Assembly: GCA_013152925.1 (NCBI GenBank)
Contig: JAADFK010000224.1
Span: 1 to 58,336 of the forward strand
Source: Acidobacteriota bacterium
Lineage (GTDB): Bacteria > Acidobacteriota > Thermoanaerobaculia > Thermoanaerobaculales > Sulfomarinibacteraceae
Direction of reading: 5' to 3'
Length of the DNA stretch: 58,336 bases
The translations under genes were made by a program, and so were the position numbers. The notes below the pieces were generated by a model. That model was not told where the DNA came from. It saw only the letters and a program-made list of their open reading frames with translations, and ran no database searches. Positions 25,603-34,276 of the stretch are shown piece by piece (position 1 is the first letter of the stretch; each line of letters begins with the position of its first letter).

Positions 25603-28332
25603 ATGAAATCGATGCGGCGCCTTCCCATGGCAGTCCTGGTGACCTTTGGTCTGTTCGCCCTGGCCGCGGTCTTTGCAAAGTACTACACGGATTGGCTCTG
25701 GTTCCGCAACCTGGGGTACGGCACGGTTTTCGATACGATGCTCGCAGCAAGGGTCGGGGCCTTTTCCGTGTTCTTTCTCCTCGCAGCCCTGGCTGCCACC
25801 ATCAACATTGCGATCGCACGAAAACGCGGCGGACCCATCCGTCCGGCGACGACCATCGACGTCGGGGAGCCTGAAGGAACCCCGCTCGCTCTGCTTCTCA
25901 ACGCAAGCGTCATGAAGATCATGTGGGTCGTCGCGATCTTCCTGTTCTCCTGTGTCATGGGACTGGTCGCCGCTGGCTCGTGGGCCGAGTTCCTCAAGTT
26001 CCTCCACGCCTCGAGCTTCGGTCTCGCCGATCCGGTTTTCGGAAAGGACGTCGGCTTCTACGTCTTCACCCTTCCCGTCTACCAGTTTCTCCAGGGCTGG
26101 TATCAGCTTGCCGTCGTTCTCATTGCCATCGCGGTGATCTTTTCGTACAGTCTTGACCGCTCGATTTCACTCGGCCCCAGGGGACTCGTCATTGGTGCGA
26201 GGGCCAGGAAGCACCTGGCCGTTCTTGGCGGATTCCTCTTTCTCGGCATTGCCTTCCTCTACCGGTTGAAGCTGTACGCTCTCCTCTATTCCACGACGGG
26301 CGTGGCCTACGGGGCCTCCTACACGGATGTCCATGCGTTCCTGCCAGCCTACTGGGGCCTTCTCTCGATCACGCTGGCTGTCGCGATCCTGCTCTTCTTG
26401 GCGCCGTTCCTGAGGCGTTGGAAACTGATCACGTACCTCTTTGGAGCGTACGTCGTCGTGCTGATTCTCTTCACGTGGGCCTATCCCACGATTGTCCAGC
26501 AGTACGTCGTCAAACCCAACGAGCTCGTCAAGGAAGAACCGTACATCAAGAACAACATCACGTTCACCCGGCTGGCATACGGGCTGAACAAGATCACGGA
26601 GCGCCATTTCCCGGTGGCTCAGGATTTGACGTACAGGGACATTCAAAACAACAGGGCGACCATCGCCAACATCCGTCTCTGGGATCGCCGGCCCCTGATC
26701 CAGACGTACAAGCAGCTGCAGGAGTTTCGCCTGTACTACGATTTCAAGAACGTCGACGTGGACCGGTACTCTTTCGGCACGTACTTGCAGGTTGCTCTCG
26801 CCGCCCGGGAGCTCCCGGAGTCGCAGATTCCTCTCCGGGCACGGACGTGGGTCAACATCCACCTGATCTACACCCATGGCTTCGGCGTGGTGATGAGCCC
26901 CGTCAACCAGGTGACAGCGGACGGCCTGCCCCGGTTCATCGTGCAAAACATCCCACCCCAGAGCAGTGTGCCCCTCAAGATCACCGAACCGCGGATCTAC
27001 TATGGCGAGGAAACCGACACCTATGCGATCGTCCGCTCAAAAACACGCGAATTCGACTATCCCAAGGGCAACCAGAACGTATACACCTCCTACCACGGCA
27101 GGGGCGGTGTCTCGATCTCCGGGTGGTTCAGGCGGCTCGTCTACGCCTGGGAGCTTCCCGATGTGAAGCTCCTTCTCACCGATGCCATCACGAACAAGAG
27201 CCGACTGATGTACAACAGGATGATCACCGTCCGCGACCGGACCATTGCGCCGTTCCTCTCGTACGATTCCGACCCCTATCTCGTGGTTGGAGGCGATGGC
27301 AAGCTCTACTGGATACATGATGCCTATACGACGACAAACATGTTTCCATACTCGGAGCCCGTTTTGGAGACTATCGGGGAACGGGCCCTCAACTACATCC
27401 GAAACTCCGTGAAGATCGTCATCGACGCCTACAACGGCGATGTGACGTACTACGTGGTTGACCCTTCGGACCCCTTGATCCAGACATACGAGAAGATCTT
27501 CCCGGCCCTCTTCAAACCCATGAGTGCCATGCCACCCTTCCTCAAGAAGCACATCCGTTACCCGATGGACCTGTTTCGCATCCAGGCCAAGCTCAACAAT
27601 TCCTACCACATGACGGATCCCCAGGTCTTTTACAACCGCGAGGACCTCTGGACGACGCCGTCCGAGATCTACCAGGAACGCCAGCAGCGGATGAGCCCGT
27701 ACTACATCGTGATGAAGCTGCCCAACGGAACGTCCGAGGAGTTCATCCTGATGCTCCCCCTGACCCCCTCCAAGAAGGACAACATGGTCGCCTGGATGTG
27801 CGCCAGGTGCGACGCTCCCAACTACGGAGAGGTCATCGTGTACGACCTTCCCAAAGAGCGGCTGATCTATGGCCCGATGCAGATCGAGGCCCGCATCAAT
27901 CAGAAGCCCAGCATCTCATCCAAGTTGACGTTGTGGGGCCAAAAGGGCTCCCGTGTGATCCGCGGCAACATGCTCGTGATTCCCATCGAGAAGTCCTTCA
28001 TCTATGTGGAGCCCGTCTATCTGCAGGCCGAGCAGAGTGAGATGCCCGAGCTCAAGAGGGTCATCGTCTCGTTCAAGGAGAGGCTGGAAATGGAGCGAAA
28101 CCTCGATGAGGCGTTGTCGGCGGTTTTCAACGCCGCAAACCTCCCGGCAAGCGTGCTCTCGAAGGTGAGACAGGGCCAGGCGCCGGCCGCCCCCCTGAGC
28201 CGGAAAGCACAGAAGGCCCTCACGCGGTACAACAACGCCATGGACGCCCTCAAGCGAGGGGATTGGGCCGCCTACGGCGCCGAGCTCGAGAAGCTCAAGC
28301 AGATACTCCAGAGCATGGCCAAACGGCCGTGA
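25603..28332 (+). CDS. UPF0182 family large membrane protein
   Basis: The 909-residue product opens with a membrane segment and the family signature KYYTDWLWFRNLGYGTVFDT. About seven hydrophobic helices occupy residues 1-290 (for example VFFLLAALAATINIAI and LIALAV-like runs), followed by a long extracytoplasmic part with VTYYVVDPSDPLIQTYEKIFP and a short charged tail. The family is widespread and its function is unknown. ATG 25603 has GGGAG upstream. The base composition is clearly lower in G+C than the neighbours (28 of 60 bases at 27301-27360 against 45 of 60 at 24121-24180), which suggests acquisition from elsewhere. Confidence 0.93.
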   Translation: MKSMRRLPMAVLVTFGLFALAAVFAKYYTDWLWFRNLGYGTVFDTMLAARVGAFSVFFLLAALAATINIAIARKRGGPIRPATTIDVGEPEGTPLALLLNASVMKIMWVVAIFLFSCVMGLVAAGSWAEFLKFLHASSFGLADPVFGKDVGFYVFTLPVYQFLQGWYQLAVVLIAIAVIFSYSLDRSISLGPRGLVIGARARKHLAVLGGFLFLGIAFLYRLKLYALLYSTTGVAYGASYTDVHAFLPAYWGLLSITLAVAILLFLAPFLRRWKLITYLFGAYVVVLILFTWAYPTIVQQYVVKPNELVKEEPYIKNNITFTRLAYGLNKITERHFPVAQDLTYRDIQNNRATIANIRLWDRRPLIQTYKQLQEFRLYYDFKNVDVDRYSFGTYLQVALAARELPESQIPLRARTWVNIHLIYTHGFGVVMSPVNQVTADGLPRFIVQNIPPQSSVPLKITEPRIYYGEETDTYAIVRSKTREFDYPKGNQNVYTSYHGRGGVSISGWFRRLVYAWELPDVKLLLTDAITNKSRLMYNRMITVRDRTIAPFLSYDSDPYLVVGGDGKLYWIHDAYTTTNMFPYSEPVLETIGERALNYIRNSVKIVIDAYNGDVTYYVVDPSDPLIQTYEKIFPALFKPMSAMPPFLKKHIRYPMDLFRIQAKLNNSYHMTDPQVFYNREDLWTTPSEIYQERQQRMSPYYIVMKLPNGTSEEFILMLPLTPSKKDNMVAWMCARCDAPNYGEVIVYDLPKERLIYGPMQIEARINQKPSISSKLTLWGQKGSRVIRGNMLVIPIEKSFIYVEPVYLQAEQSEMPELKRVIVSFKERLEMERNLDEALSAVFNAANLPASVLSKVRQGQAPAAPLSRKAQKALTRYNNAMDALKRGDWAAYGAELEKLKQILQSMAKRP

Positions 28333-28665
28333 TACCGAGCCGGCGTCCTGCCGCTGCACCAAGTGGGACGAAGGGGAGCATTCCCCAGGGTATTCAGGAG
28401 CTTCTGCTGGAATGCGACGTGTCGGTTGAAGACGCGGTTGAAGGTGCCGTTGGGGATGGCGCAGCGAAGGATGTCGCCGGCGCCGCCGGAACAGCCTCCA
28501 GGACCGCACGGGCCGCCCAGCGCAATCTTCTCCCATCGCGCCGGGCGAGCACGACCCCAACGGAGCGCGGGCTCGAACCCGTCGCGAAGGGTTACAGGTT
28601 CTCCCGGCGATCCCAACCGGTGTACACTATCTCCAAGTGTTCATACGGGACGAAAGGAGCTCCTG
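28333..28665. other. 333-nt gap with no recognised gene
   Basis: No frame here has a convincing start, codon usage or family match. A TACACT hexamer at 28623-28628, 37 nt before the next ATG, is a possible -10. GGAGCGCGGGCTCGAACCCG at 28563-28582 looks like a degenerate single end of the element seen at 25392 and 53486. Confidence 0.4.
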
Positions 28666-31600
28666 ATGCGACGTGTCGTGATTCTCTTCGCCGCGTTGAG
28701 CGTGCTGTGCCTCGGCACGGTCGGCGCCCAGACCCTCAAACCCATGACCTCCGGAGTCATCCCGGTTGTGGCCCACCTTCCCGGCGCCGAGGGGTCCTTC
28801 TGGACCACCAGCCTCTACGCCACCCAAACCGGCGGCAATCAGCCGGCCCGGCTCAGCGTGACCATTCTCACGGCCGCCGGACCCTATTACGAGAAGACTT
28901 TCACGCTCCCCGCCGTCGGGGGCACGTTGACGATCGACGACGTGGTCAGCGCCGTGGCCCCCACCCTTGGCGACGGCAAGTACGCCGTCACCTGGTGGTC
29001 CACCCAAGAGGTGGTCGTCTCCACCCGCACCTTCACGAAGGCCTCCAAGGGCACCTACGGCCAGGGGGTCGGCAGCGTGGCGCCTGGCACCGGCTTCATG
29101 CAGGACGGCCAGGCGATCTTCCCGGCGCCCATGGATTTCGACGGTCACCGCGTCGCCGTCGGCATCGCCAATACCGGGTCAGCCACCCAGAGCTTCGACG
29201 TCAAGACGCTGGACGCCATGGGTCAGGAGATCAACGCCTGGACCAGGACCGTCCAGCCGGGGGCCCTGCTCCAGTTCCAGGCCAACGGCAACATGAGCTC
29301 GGCCGGGTCCATCTCCATCACCTGCACCGAGGGCTGTGACGGCACCGCCTTCGGTTACGCCTCCATCGTCGTCAACGGTACCAGCGACGCCTATTACCTC
29401 TACGCCGGCGCCACCAGCAGCACGAAGCCGGCGGTTCCCATCGTCGTCAACCGGGACGCCCAGGGCGTGTGGTACATCACCGGAGGGACCCTCTACGACG
29501 TCTTCGAGGCCATGGGCCACGAGGTCGCCAAGGACCGGCTCTGGCAGATGGAAACCTACCGCAGAACGGCCCGCGGAACCCTGGCGGAGATACTCGGCCA
29601 GGACTACCTCGAGGACGACATCTTCATGCGAACGGCCGGCTACTCCGAATCCGAGCTCCAGCAGGCCTACGACAACCTGGATACGGAGACCAAGACCGTG
29701 CTCCGGGCGTACGTGGACGGCATCAACCGGAGGATCTCGGAGATCCACGAGGATCCCTCCCAGCTTCCCTTCGAGTTCAAGGCCATCGGCGGGCAGCTGG
29801 GCATCGAGTACTTCCCCGCCCAGTGGACCGTCACGGACGTCATGTCCTGGATCGTCGCCCTGCTGAGGAACTTCGATCCGGAGGGCCGTGGCGTGACGGG
29901 CCAGCTGGACAACGCCGTCCTCTTGCAAACCTTCGCCGCGGTCTATCCCCAGGACTACCTGGCCATGTTCAGCGACCTGCGGTGGCGCAACGATCCCGCG
30001 GCGCTGACGTACATCCATGACGAAAAGGCGGGCGGCTCGAACGCCGTCACCAGGGTCAAGGCCAGCTCCATGCCCGACCTCCGGGCCGCCGCCGCAAGGA
30101 TCAAGGGCCGGCACGACCGGAGGATTCTCGACCTCAAGCGGATCAACGCCTTCACCAAGATGGGCAGCTACGCGTGGGTGGTCTCGGGCGAGAAGACCGC
30201 CTCCGGCCATCCCATCATCTACTCGGGGCCCCAGATGGGCTTCTCCACGCCGTCCATCGTCATGGAGGGCTCCATCCGTGGCGCCGGGCTCAACGTCTCC
30301 GGCATGACCGTTCCCGGCATCCCCGGCATCATCATCGGCCGGACGCCGCACCACGCCTGGTCCATGCAGGTGGGTCACGCCCACACCCTGGACTTCTACC
30401 TGGAGGCGCCCCAATCGGTCACGCTCAACCGCATGGAAACCTTCCACGTGGCCGGTGGAGCCGACGTGACCGTACCCATCTTCCGGACCGCCCACGGCCC
30501 CGTGATCGAGCCCATCCCCTACGACCCCACCAACCCGCCGGCTGTCATCGTCTCCTTCAAGTACTCCCACTGGGGTTACGAGCTCCGCGACGTCATCCAG
30601 TTCGCCCTGCAAGCCGCCCGCGCCACCAGCGTGGAGGACTTCGGCAAGGCCCTGGCGCTGGCGCCCCTGAGCCAGCACTTCTGCTACGCCGACCGGGACG
30701 GTAACATCGCCTACTGGATGTCCGGGCGTGATCCTGTCCGCCCGGCCAACGTTGACGTCCGGTTCCCGCTGCCCGGCGATGGCAGCGCCGAGTGGGATCC
30801 CGCCGTCATCAAGCCCCACCCCCACGACGAGAACAGCTCGTTCAACTACTACGGCGGGTGGAACAACAAGGCCGAGCTCAGCTACGACAACCCGCCCAAC
30901 AACCTGTGGTACACCATGGGCGTCTTCCACCGCGCCCACGTGGTGGACGATTACCTCTCCACCCACAACAACCTCAGCTACGAGGACGTTCGTGATCTGG
31001 CCCTTAACATCGCCACCACGGACTCCTTCTACGGCGGCGGCAATCCGTGGAAGTTCGTCGCCGACCGCTTCGAGAGCGCCGTCGCCGCCAACCCCTCGGA
31101 CGATCGCAACGCCGCCATCGCCCTGCTCCAGGGCTGGGACGGCCACTTCGTCGATGGAGGCCCGGACAACTGGAGCAACGGTCTCTTCCGCGCGGACGCC
31201 TGGGTGCTCGAGGATGCCTGGATCCGCGAGGTCATCCGGCTGACCTTTTCCGACGAGTTCGAAAAGGCCGGCCTCAAGTACACGGACCAGCCCATGGGCC
31301 TGCTGTTCAACGTCTTCCTGCACGCGCTGGCCGGCGACCAGTCCAGCGTGGTCAACCACTACGACTGGTTCCAGGACCAGTCGGGAACCAACCGGCCCGA
31401 GTCGCCGGACCTGCTGATCGTCCAGGCCCTGGACAACGTCCTGGCGCAGCTCGGGCCGCGTCCATGGCACGTGGCCCGCGGCTACATCCGCTACACCCAT
31501 CCCATGCTCGGCGAGATCCACACGACGCCCTTCGCCTCCAGGTCCACCTACGCGCACTGCGTGGAGATGGGACCCGACGGCCCCGTCCGGATCGAGAGCA

Positions 31601-31737
31601 TGTTCCCACTGGGCGAGTCCGGAACGATCCTGATGGACGAGCACGGCGCCCCGGTCTTCGATCCCCAGTTCTTCGGCATGACCCCCTACTTCGACGCCTT
31701 CACCCACCGCAGCTTCCCGCTCTTCAGTAACCAGTAA
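28666..31737 (+). CDS. secreted penicillin-acylase family Ntn hydrolase with extra N-terminal domain
   Basis: The 1023-residue product starts at ATG 28666 (AAAGGAG eight bases upstream) with a signal peptide ending GTVGAQ. Residues 25-255 are a beta-rich domain (TSLYATQTGGNQPARLSVTI, FGYASIVVNGTSDAYYLYAG) of the kind seen in secreted acidobacterial proteins. From about residue 260 the penicillin acylase fold begins: NRDAQGVWYI, then the conserved AKDRLWQMETYRRTARG. The new N-terminus of the beta chain is expected at Ser501 in KMGSYAWVVSGEKTASG, after self-cleavage. Substrates of the family are amides, including beta-lactams and acyl-homoserine lactones; the one used here cannot be told. A strong terminator follows, so it is probably monocistronic. 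Confidence 0.88.
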   Translation: MRRVVILFAALSVLCLGTVGAQTLKPMTSGVIPVVAHLPGAEGSFWTTSLYATQTGGNQPARLSVTILTAAGPYYEKTFTLPAVGGTLTIDDVVSAVAPTLGDGKYAVTWWSTQEVVVSTRTFTKASKGTYGQGVGSVAPGTGFMQDGQAIFPAPMDFDGHRVAVGIANTGSATQSFDVKTLDAMGQEINAWTRTVQPGALLQFQANGNMSSAGSISITCTEGCDGTAFGYASIVVNGTSDAYYLYAGATSSTKPAVPIVVNRDAQGVWYITGGTLYDVFEAMGHEVAKDRLWQMETYRRTARGTLAEILGQDYLEDDIFMRTAGYSESELQQAYDNLDTETKTVLRAYVDGINRRISEIHEDPSQLPFEFKAIGGQLGIEYFPAQWTVTDVMSWIVALLRNFDPEGRGVTGQLDNAVLLQTFAAVYPQDYLAMFSDLRWRNDPAALTYIHDEKAGGSNAVTRVKASSMPDLRAAAARIKGRHDRRILDLKRINAFTKMGSYAWVVSGEKTASGHPIIYSGPQMGFSTPSIVMEGSIRGAGLNVSGMTVPGIPGIIIGRTPHHAWSMQVGHAHTLDFYLEAPQSVTLNRMETFHVAGGADVTVPIFRTAHGPVIEPIPYDPTNPPAVIVSFKYSHWGYELRDVIQFALQAARATSVEDFGKALALAPLSQHFCYADRDGNIAYWMSGRDPVRPANVDVRFPLPGDGSAEWDPAVIKPHPHDENSSFNYYGGWNNKAELSYDNPPNNLWYTMGVFHRAHVVDDYLSTHNNLSYEDVRDLALNIATTDSFYGGGNPWKFVADRFESAVAANPSDDRNAAIALLQGWDGHFVDGGPDNWSNGLFRADAWVLEDAWIREVIRLTFSDEFEKAGLKYTDQPMGLLFNVFLHALAGDQSSVVNHYDWFQDQSGTNRPESPDLLIVQALDNVLAQLGPRPWHVARGYIRYTHPMLGEIHTTPFASRSTYAHCVEMGPDGPVRIESMFPLGESGTILMDEHGAPVFDPQFFGMTPYFDAFTHRSFPLFSNQ

Positions 31738-31758
31738 TCGCATCACCGTCACAACCAC

Positions 31759-31788
31759 GATGCCCCGGGGCTCCAGCCCCGGGGCATC
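31759..31788 (+). terminator. rho-independent terminator after the acylase gene
   Basis: GATGCCCCGGGGCT and AGCCCCGGGGCATC form a perfect 14-bp stem around CC, followed by TTTCTT, 22 nt after the stop codon. Confidence 0.9.
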
Positions 31789-31920
31789 TTTCTTGGGCGT
31801 GCGGCCGTTCCAGGCCAACCGGCGGCGCACCGCACCACGAGGAAAGGCACCTGCCCGTTCCATTCCGGAAAGGAGATCGGCCACGCTCCCCTCTCGGCGA
31901 TGAGATCCCTCGACTCGTTC

Positions 31921-32070
31921 GCTCCGCTCTCTCGCTCGGGATGACAGGGGGGCCGGCGGCTCCGCTCTCTCGCCCGGGAAGACAGGGGGGTTGGCAGCTC
32001 CGCTCTCTCGCCCGGGAAGACAGGGGGGTTGGCAGCTCCGCTCTCTCGCTCGGGATGACAGGGTTCGGCA
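31921..32070. repeat. tandem repeat, 38-nt period, four units
   Basis: Units of GCTCCGCTCTCTCGCYCGGG-AWGACAGGGGGG-(6 nt) start at 31921, 31959, 31997 and 32035. The second and third are identical and the last is 36 nt. They are preceded by GAGATCCCTCGACTCGTTC, so the array is built on the widespread extragenic text 'AGATCCCTC...CTCGGGATGACA'. It lies between convergent genes (acylase, NapH-like). The rest of this 372-nt gap holds no gene. Confidence 0.9.
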
Positions 32071-32109
32071 ACAGGCGATGAAAGGAGGGACAATGCCGAG
32101 GCGGGCGCC

Positions 32110-33225
32110 TCACTTCATCGACGCCGGCGCGCGGCCCGGCACGCCGGTCGGCTCGTCCTTGGGCGCCTGGCTCACGAGGCCAGCGCTCTCCTCCGTCATG
32201 GCCATGCCGCCCACGTGGGTGTAGAGGGGCGAGTATATTTCGGGCAGGCGGCGATGGTATTCGGCTTCGCTGATCGAGGTATTCCAGTGCCCGGTCACCC
32301 GGAAGCCGAGCAGGATCGCCAGGTAGAGACCGACCGCCAGGGCAATACCCATGGCGGGCCGCAGCCAGAGTCTCTTCCGCCGGGGAACCAACGGCGGCCG
32401 GATCGCCAGGCACCCTTCCACCGGGCAGACGGCCACGCAATCCTGACACGAGGTGCACTCTATGGACGCCACGCGGCCCATTTCGTGGACTTTGAGCTGC
32501 GCAGGGCAGACGGCGGTGCAGCCGCGGCAGTCGGTACACAGCTCTGGATCGCGTGTCACCTTGAAGGGGGCGAGCCGTCCCAGAGCTCCGAGCAGGGCCC
32601 CGTAGGGACAGAGGTACCGGCACCAGAGATCACGGATAAAGATCGAGCCGACCACGAGCACCCCGAGGACAGCGATGGTCAGGCGCGATGGGTGGGCGAA
32701 GAAGAGCCACATCTTGGCATCGACCATCTTGGCATAGGGGCTCTCGAGGAACGCCTGGACCTGGCCGGGGCTCATGGCCACCCAGACGGCCCAGGCAAAG
32801 AAGCCGAACAGCAGAAACTTCAACGAGCGTAGCGGGAGATCGAGCCAGCGTGGCAACCGGAGGTTCCGCCCGACGAGGCGGATCCCCAGCCGGCCGAGGA
32901 GCTCCGAAAGGAGCCCCACGGGGCAGAGCGTCGAGCAGAACGACTTGGCCACCAGGAGCGACATGGCACAGATGCCGAGGAAGACGGCCAGGGCCGCCGG
33001 ATGGATGGGATCGATCTGGCCGCTCAGCAGCCAATGACGAAAGGCCAGCATCCCGTCGATGGGCAGGAAGCCCTCCACGCCGGGGGGACGTCCCACCGAG
33101 GGCCACCGGCCCGCCATGTGCGCCGTGACCCACAGGCCGAAGCGGATTCCGAGAATAACGATGACACCTGCCATGCTCCACTGCACCAGGCGGCGGGCGA
33201 CGAAAACGCGAGGCGGTCGGCTCAT
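32110..33225 (-). CDS. NapH/NosR-like polyferredoxin membrane protein
   Basis: The 371-residue product has about five membrane helices (for example VVILGIRFGLWVTAHM near residue 20 and GIALAVGLYLAILLGF near 305), two CxxxCP segments at helix ends (CSTLCPVG, CRYLCPYG) and two ferredoxin 4Fe-4S motifs (CTDCRGCTAVCP, CTSCQDCVAVCP). This is the NapH-type layout, which passes electrons from quinol towards periplasmic reductases. The C-terminal 60 residues after the last helix are not typical of NapH. It diverges from the hao remnant, and the FNR-type palindrome lies between them. I infer that it may feed NapAB, which lacks NapC in its own operon, or the lost Hao. Confidence 0.82.
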   Translation of the reverse strand: MSRPPRVFVARRLVQWSMAGVIVILGIRFGLWVTAHMAGRWPSVGRPPGVEGFLPIDGMLAFRHWLLSGQIDPIHPAALAVFLGICAMSLLVAKSFCSTLCPVGLLSELLGRLGIRLVGRNLRLPRWLDLPLRSLKFLLFGFFAWAVWVAMSPGQVQAFLESPYAKMVDAKMWLFFAHPSRLTIAVLGVLVVGSIFIRDLWCRYLCPYGALLGALGRLAPFKVTRDPELCTDCRGCTAVCPAQLKVHEMGRVASIECTSCQDCVAVCPVEGCLAIRPPLVPRRKRLWLRPAMGIALAVGLYLAILLGFRVTGHWNTSISEAEYHRRLPEIYSPLYTHVGGMAMTEESAGLVSQAPKDEPTGVPGRAPASMK

Positions 33226-33318
33226 CGGCGATCCTCCATCACGACTTCAGTATGCGCCGCGGCTCCCCCACCGGCATTGACGTCGGTCAGATCCAATGTC
33301 ACCGCAGTGCCACGGATC

Positions 33319-33332
33319 TTGACCTGGGTCAA
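33319..33332. promoter_or_regulatory. FNR/Dnr-type palindrome in the divergent napH-like/hao gap
   Basis: TTGAC-CTGG-GTCAA is the same 14-base core, including the four-base spacer, as at 3308-3321. Its centre is 56 nt before the hao-remnant ATG and 100 nt from the NapH-like start, so a bound activator could serve either. Confidence 0.65.
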
Positions 33333-33381
33333 CGTTCAATCTCGGCCTGTTGATATGGACTCCCCAAGGGATTGAATCATC

Positions 33382-33740
33382 ATGATTGAGATGGAGAGGT
33401 TGTGTACGAGATTGCGAGTCATGTTGGCCGTCGCTGTGGCATTTCTCCTGCTGCCGGCGTTGCCGTCAAGCGCCGTGCAGTCCACGTGCGCGGAGTGTCA
33501 CGCGGCGACCTTCGTCCGGAAGAACATCGAGAACGCCGACCACATGTTGAAGGAGGCCGACAAGCTCTTCGCCGAGGCCATCGAGATCGTCGCCGGCCTC
33601 CGCAAGGACGGTGTCATCCCGGTCAAGGAGGGCGAAGAGCTACTATCCGCAGCTCCTCTCCTTCTACGAGGTGAACACGGAGATCGAGAAGACCCTCTAC
33701 GAGATGTTCATGGACCACCGTCATCTCGAATGCGACAGGT
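33382..33740 (+). pseudogene. remnant of a Hao-type multiheme cytochrome gene
   Basis: ATG 33382 opens a signal peptide (AVAFLLLPALPSSA) directly joined to STCAECHAATFVRKNIENAD, which corresponds to the last heme region of octaheme hydroxylamine oxidoreductase-type cytochromes, followed by the helical KEADKLFAEAIEIVAGL. At about 33640 the frame shifts by one and similarity continues as YYPQLLSFYEVNTEIEKTL and YEMFMDHR, then stops. So most heme sites and the extreme C-terminus are gone. Family members reduce nitrite or oxidise hydroxylamine in the periplasm. The ORF-track continuation to 34272 is antisense to queF. Confidence 0.7.
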
Positions 33741-33768
33741 TCCCGGGACCTCCGCCCCATCCCCCGTT

Positions 33769-34185
33769 TCAGCCTCCGGTGGAATCCCCGGTCCGGGTTC
33801 CCGACTCGGCGCGAGCCACCGTGTGGAGCCCCCCCCGGACCCGGTAGTCCAGGACCACCTCCATCCAGCGGGGCTGACAGCAGGCCACCAGATCCTCCAG
33901 CAGCCGGTTGACCGCGTGTTCCTGGTAGATCCCAACGTTCCGGTAGCCGACGAGGTAGTACTTGAAGGACTTGAGCTCAATGATCCGGCGGTCCGGCACG
34001 TAGCGAACCCTGAGCGTCCCGAAGTCCGGCAACCCCGAGAAGGGGCACACGGCCGTGAACTCGTCCGTATCGATCTCGACGACGATCTCCCGCTCCGGAT
34101 ACTCGTAGGGGAAGGTTTCGAGAACTTCCGGCGCGATGCTGTCCTCGTCCCCGAACGAGAAGGTCCTGCCCTCGGCTTCGACCAT
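33769..34185 (-). CDS. queF: NADPH-dependent preQ0 reductase QueF, short type
   Basis: The 138-residue product has the catalytic cysteine in FTAVCPFSGLPDFG, the substrate motif IIELKSFKYYLVGYRN, and EHAVNRLLEDLV. It reduces the nitrile of preQ0 to preQ1 in queuosine synthesis. Length fits the one-domain YkvM type. ATG 34185 is preferred to the track start at 34374: GGGAGG lies seven bases upstream and similarity begins there, while the extension runs into the channel gene. It converges on the hao remnant. No other queuosine gene is in view. Confidence 0.94.
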   Translation of the reverse strand: MVEAEGRTFSFGDEDSIAPEVLETFPYEYPEREIVVEIDTDEFTAVCPFSGLPDFGTLRVRYVPDRRIIELKSFKYYLVGYRNVGIYQEHAVNRLLEDLVACCQPRWMEVVLDYRVRGGLHTVARAESGTRTGDSTGG

Positions 34186-34264
34186 GACGATCCTCCCGCC
34201 GACCGCATCCCACGATGCCCACTCCGGCAGGAAGCATGGTATCAGCCGCCGGCGGGTGCTGCTG

Positions 34265-34270
34265 TAGGAT
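34265..34270 (+). promoter_or_regulatory. -10-like TAGGAT, leaderless start candidate
   Basis: TAGGAT is six bases (agcgcc) before the ATG of the channel gene, and no Shine-Dalgarno is present. Confidence 0.4.
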
Positions 34271-34276
34271 AGCGCC

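Noticed and set aside
28333-28665. Possible small gene before the acylase
   Set aside because: Frames on both strands give Gly/Ala/Arg-rich text without a ribosome site or similarity.
29179-31884. 901-codon minus-strand frame
   Set aside because: Antisense shadow of the penicillin acylase gene, with repetitive low-complexity sequence and no family signature.
31921-32070. CRISPR array
   Set aside because: The units are contiguous 38-nt tandem copies without spacers.
33741-34272. Continuation of the hao frame to 34272
   Set aside because: It is antisense to queF, which has clear conserved motifs.
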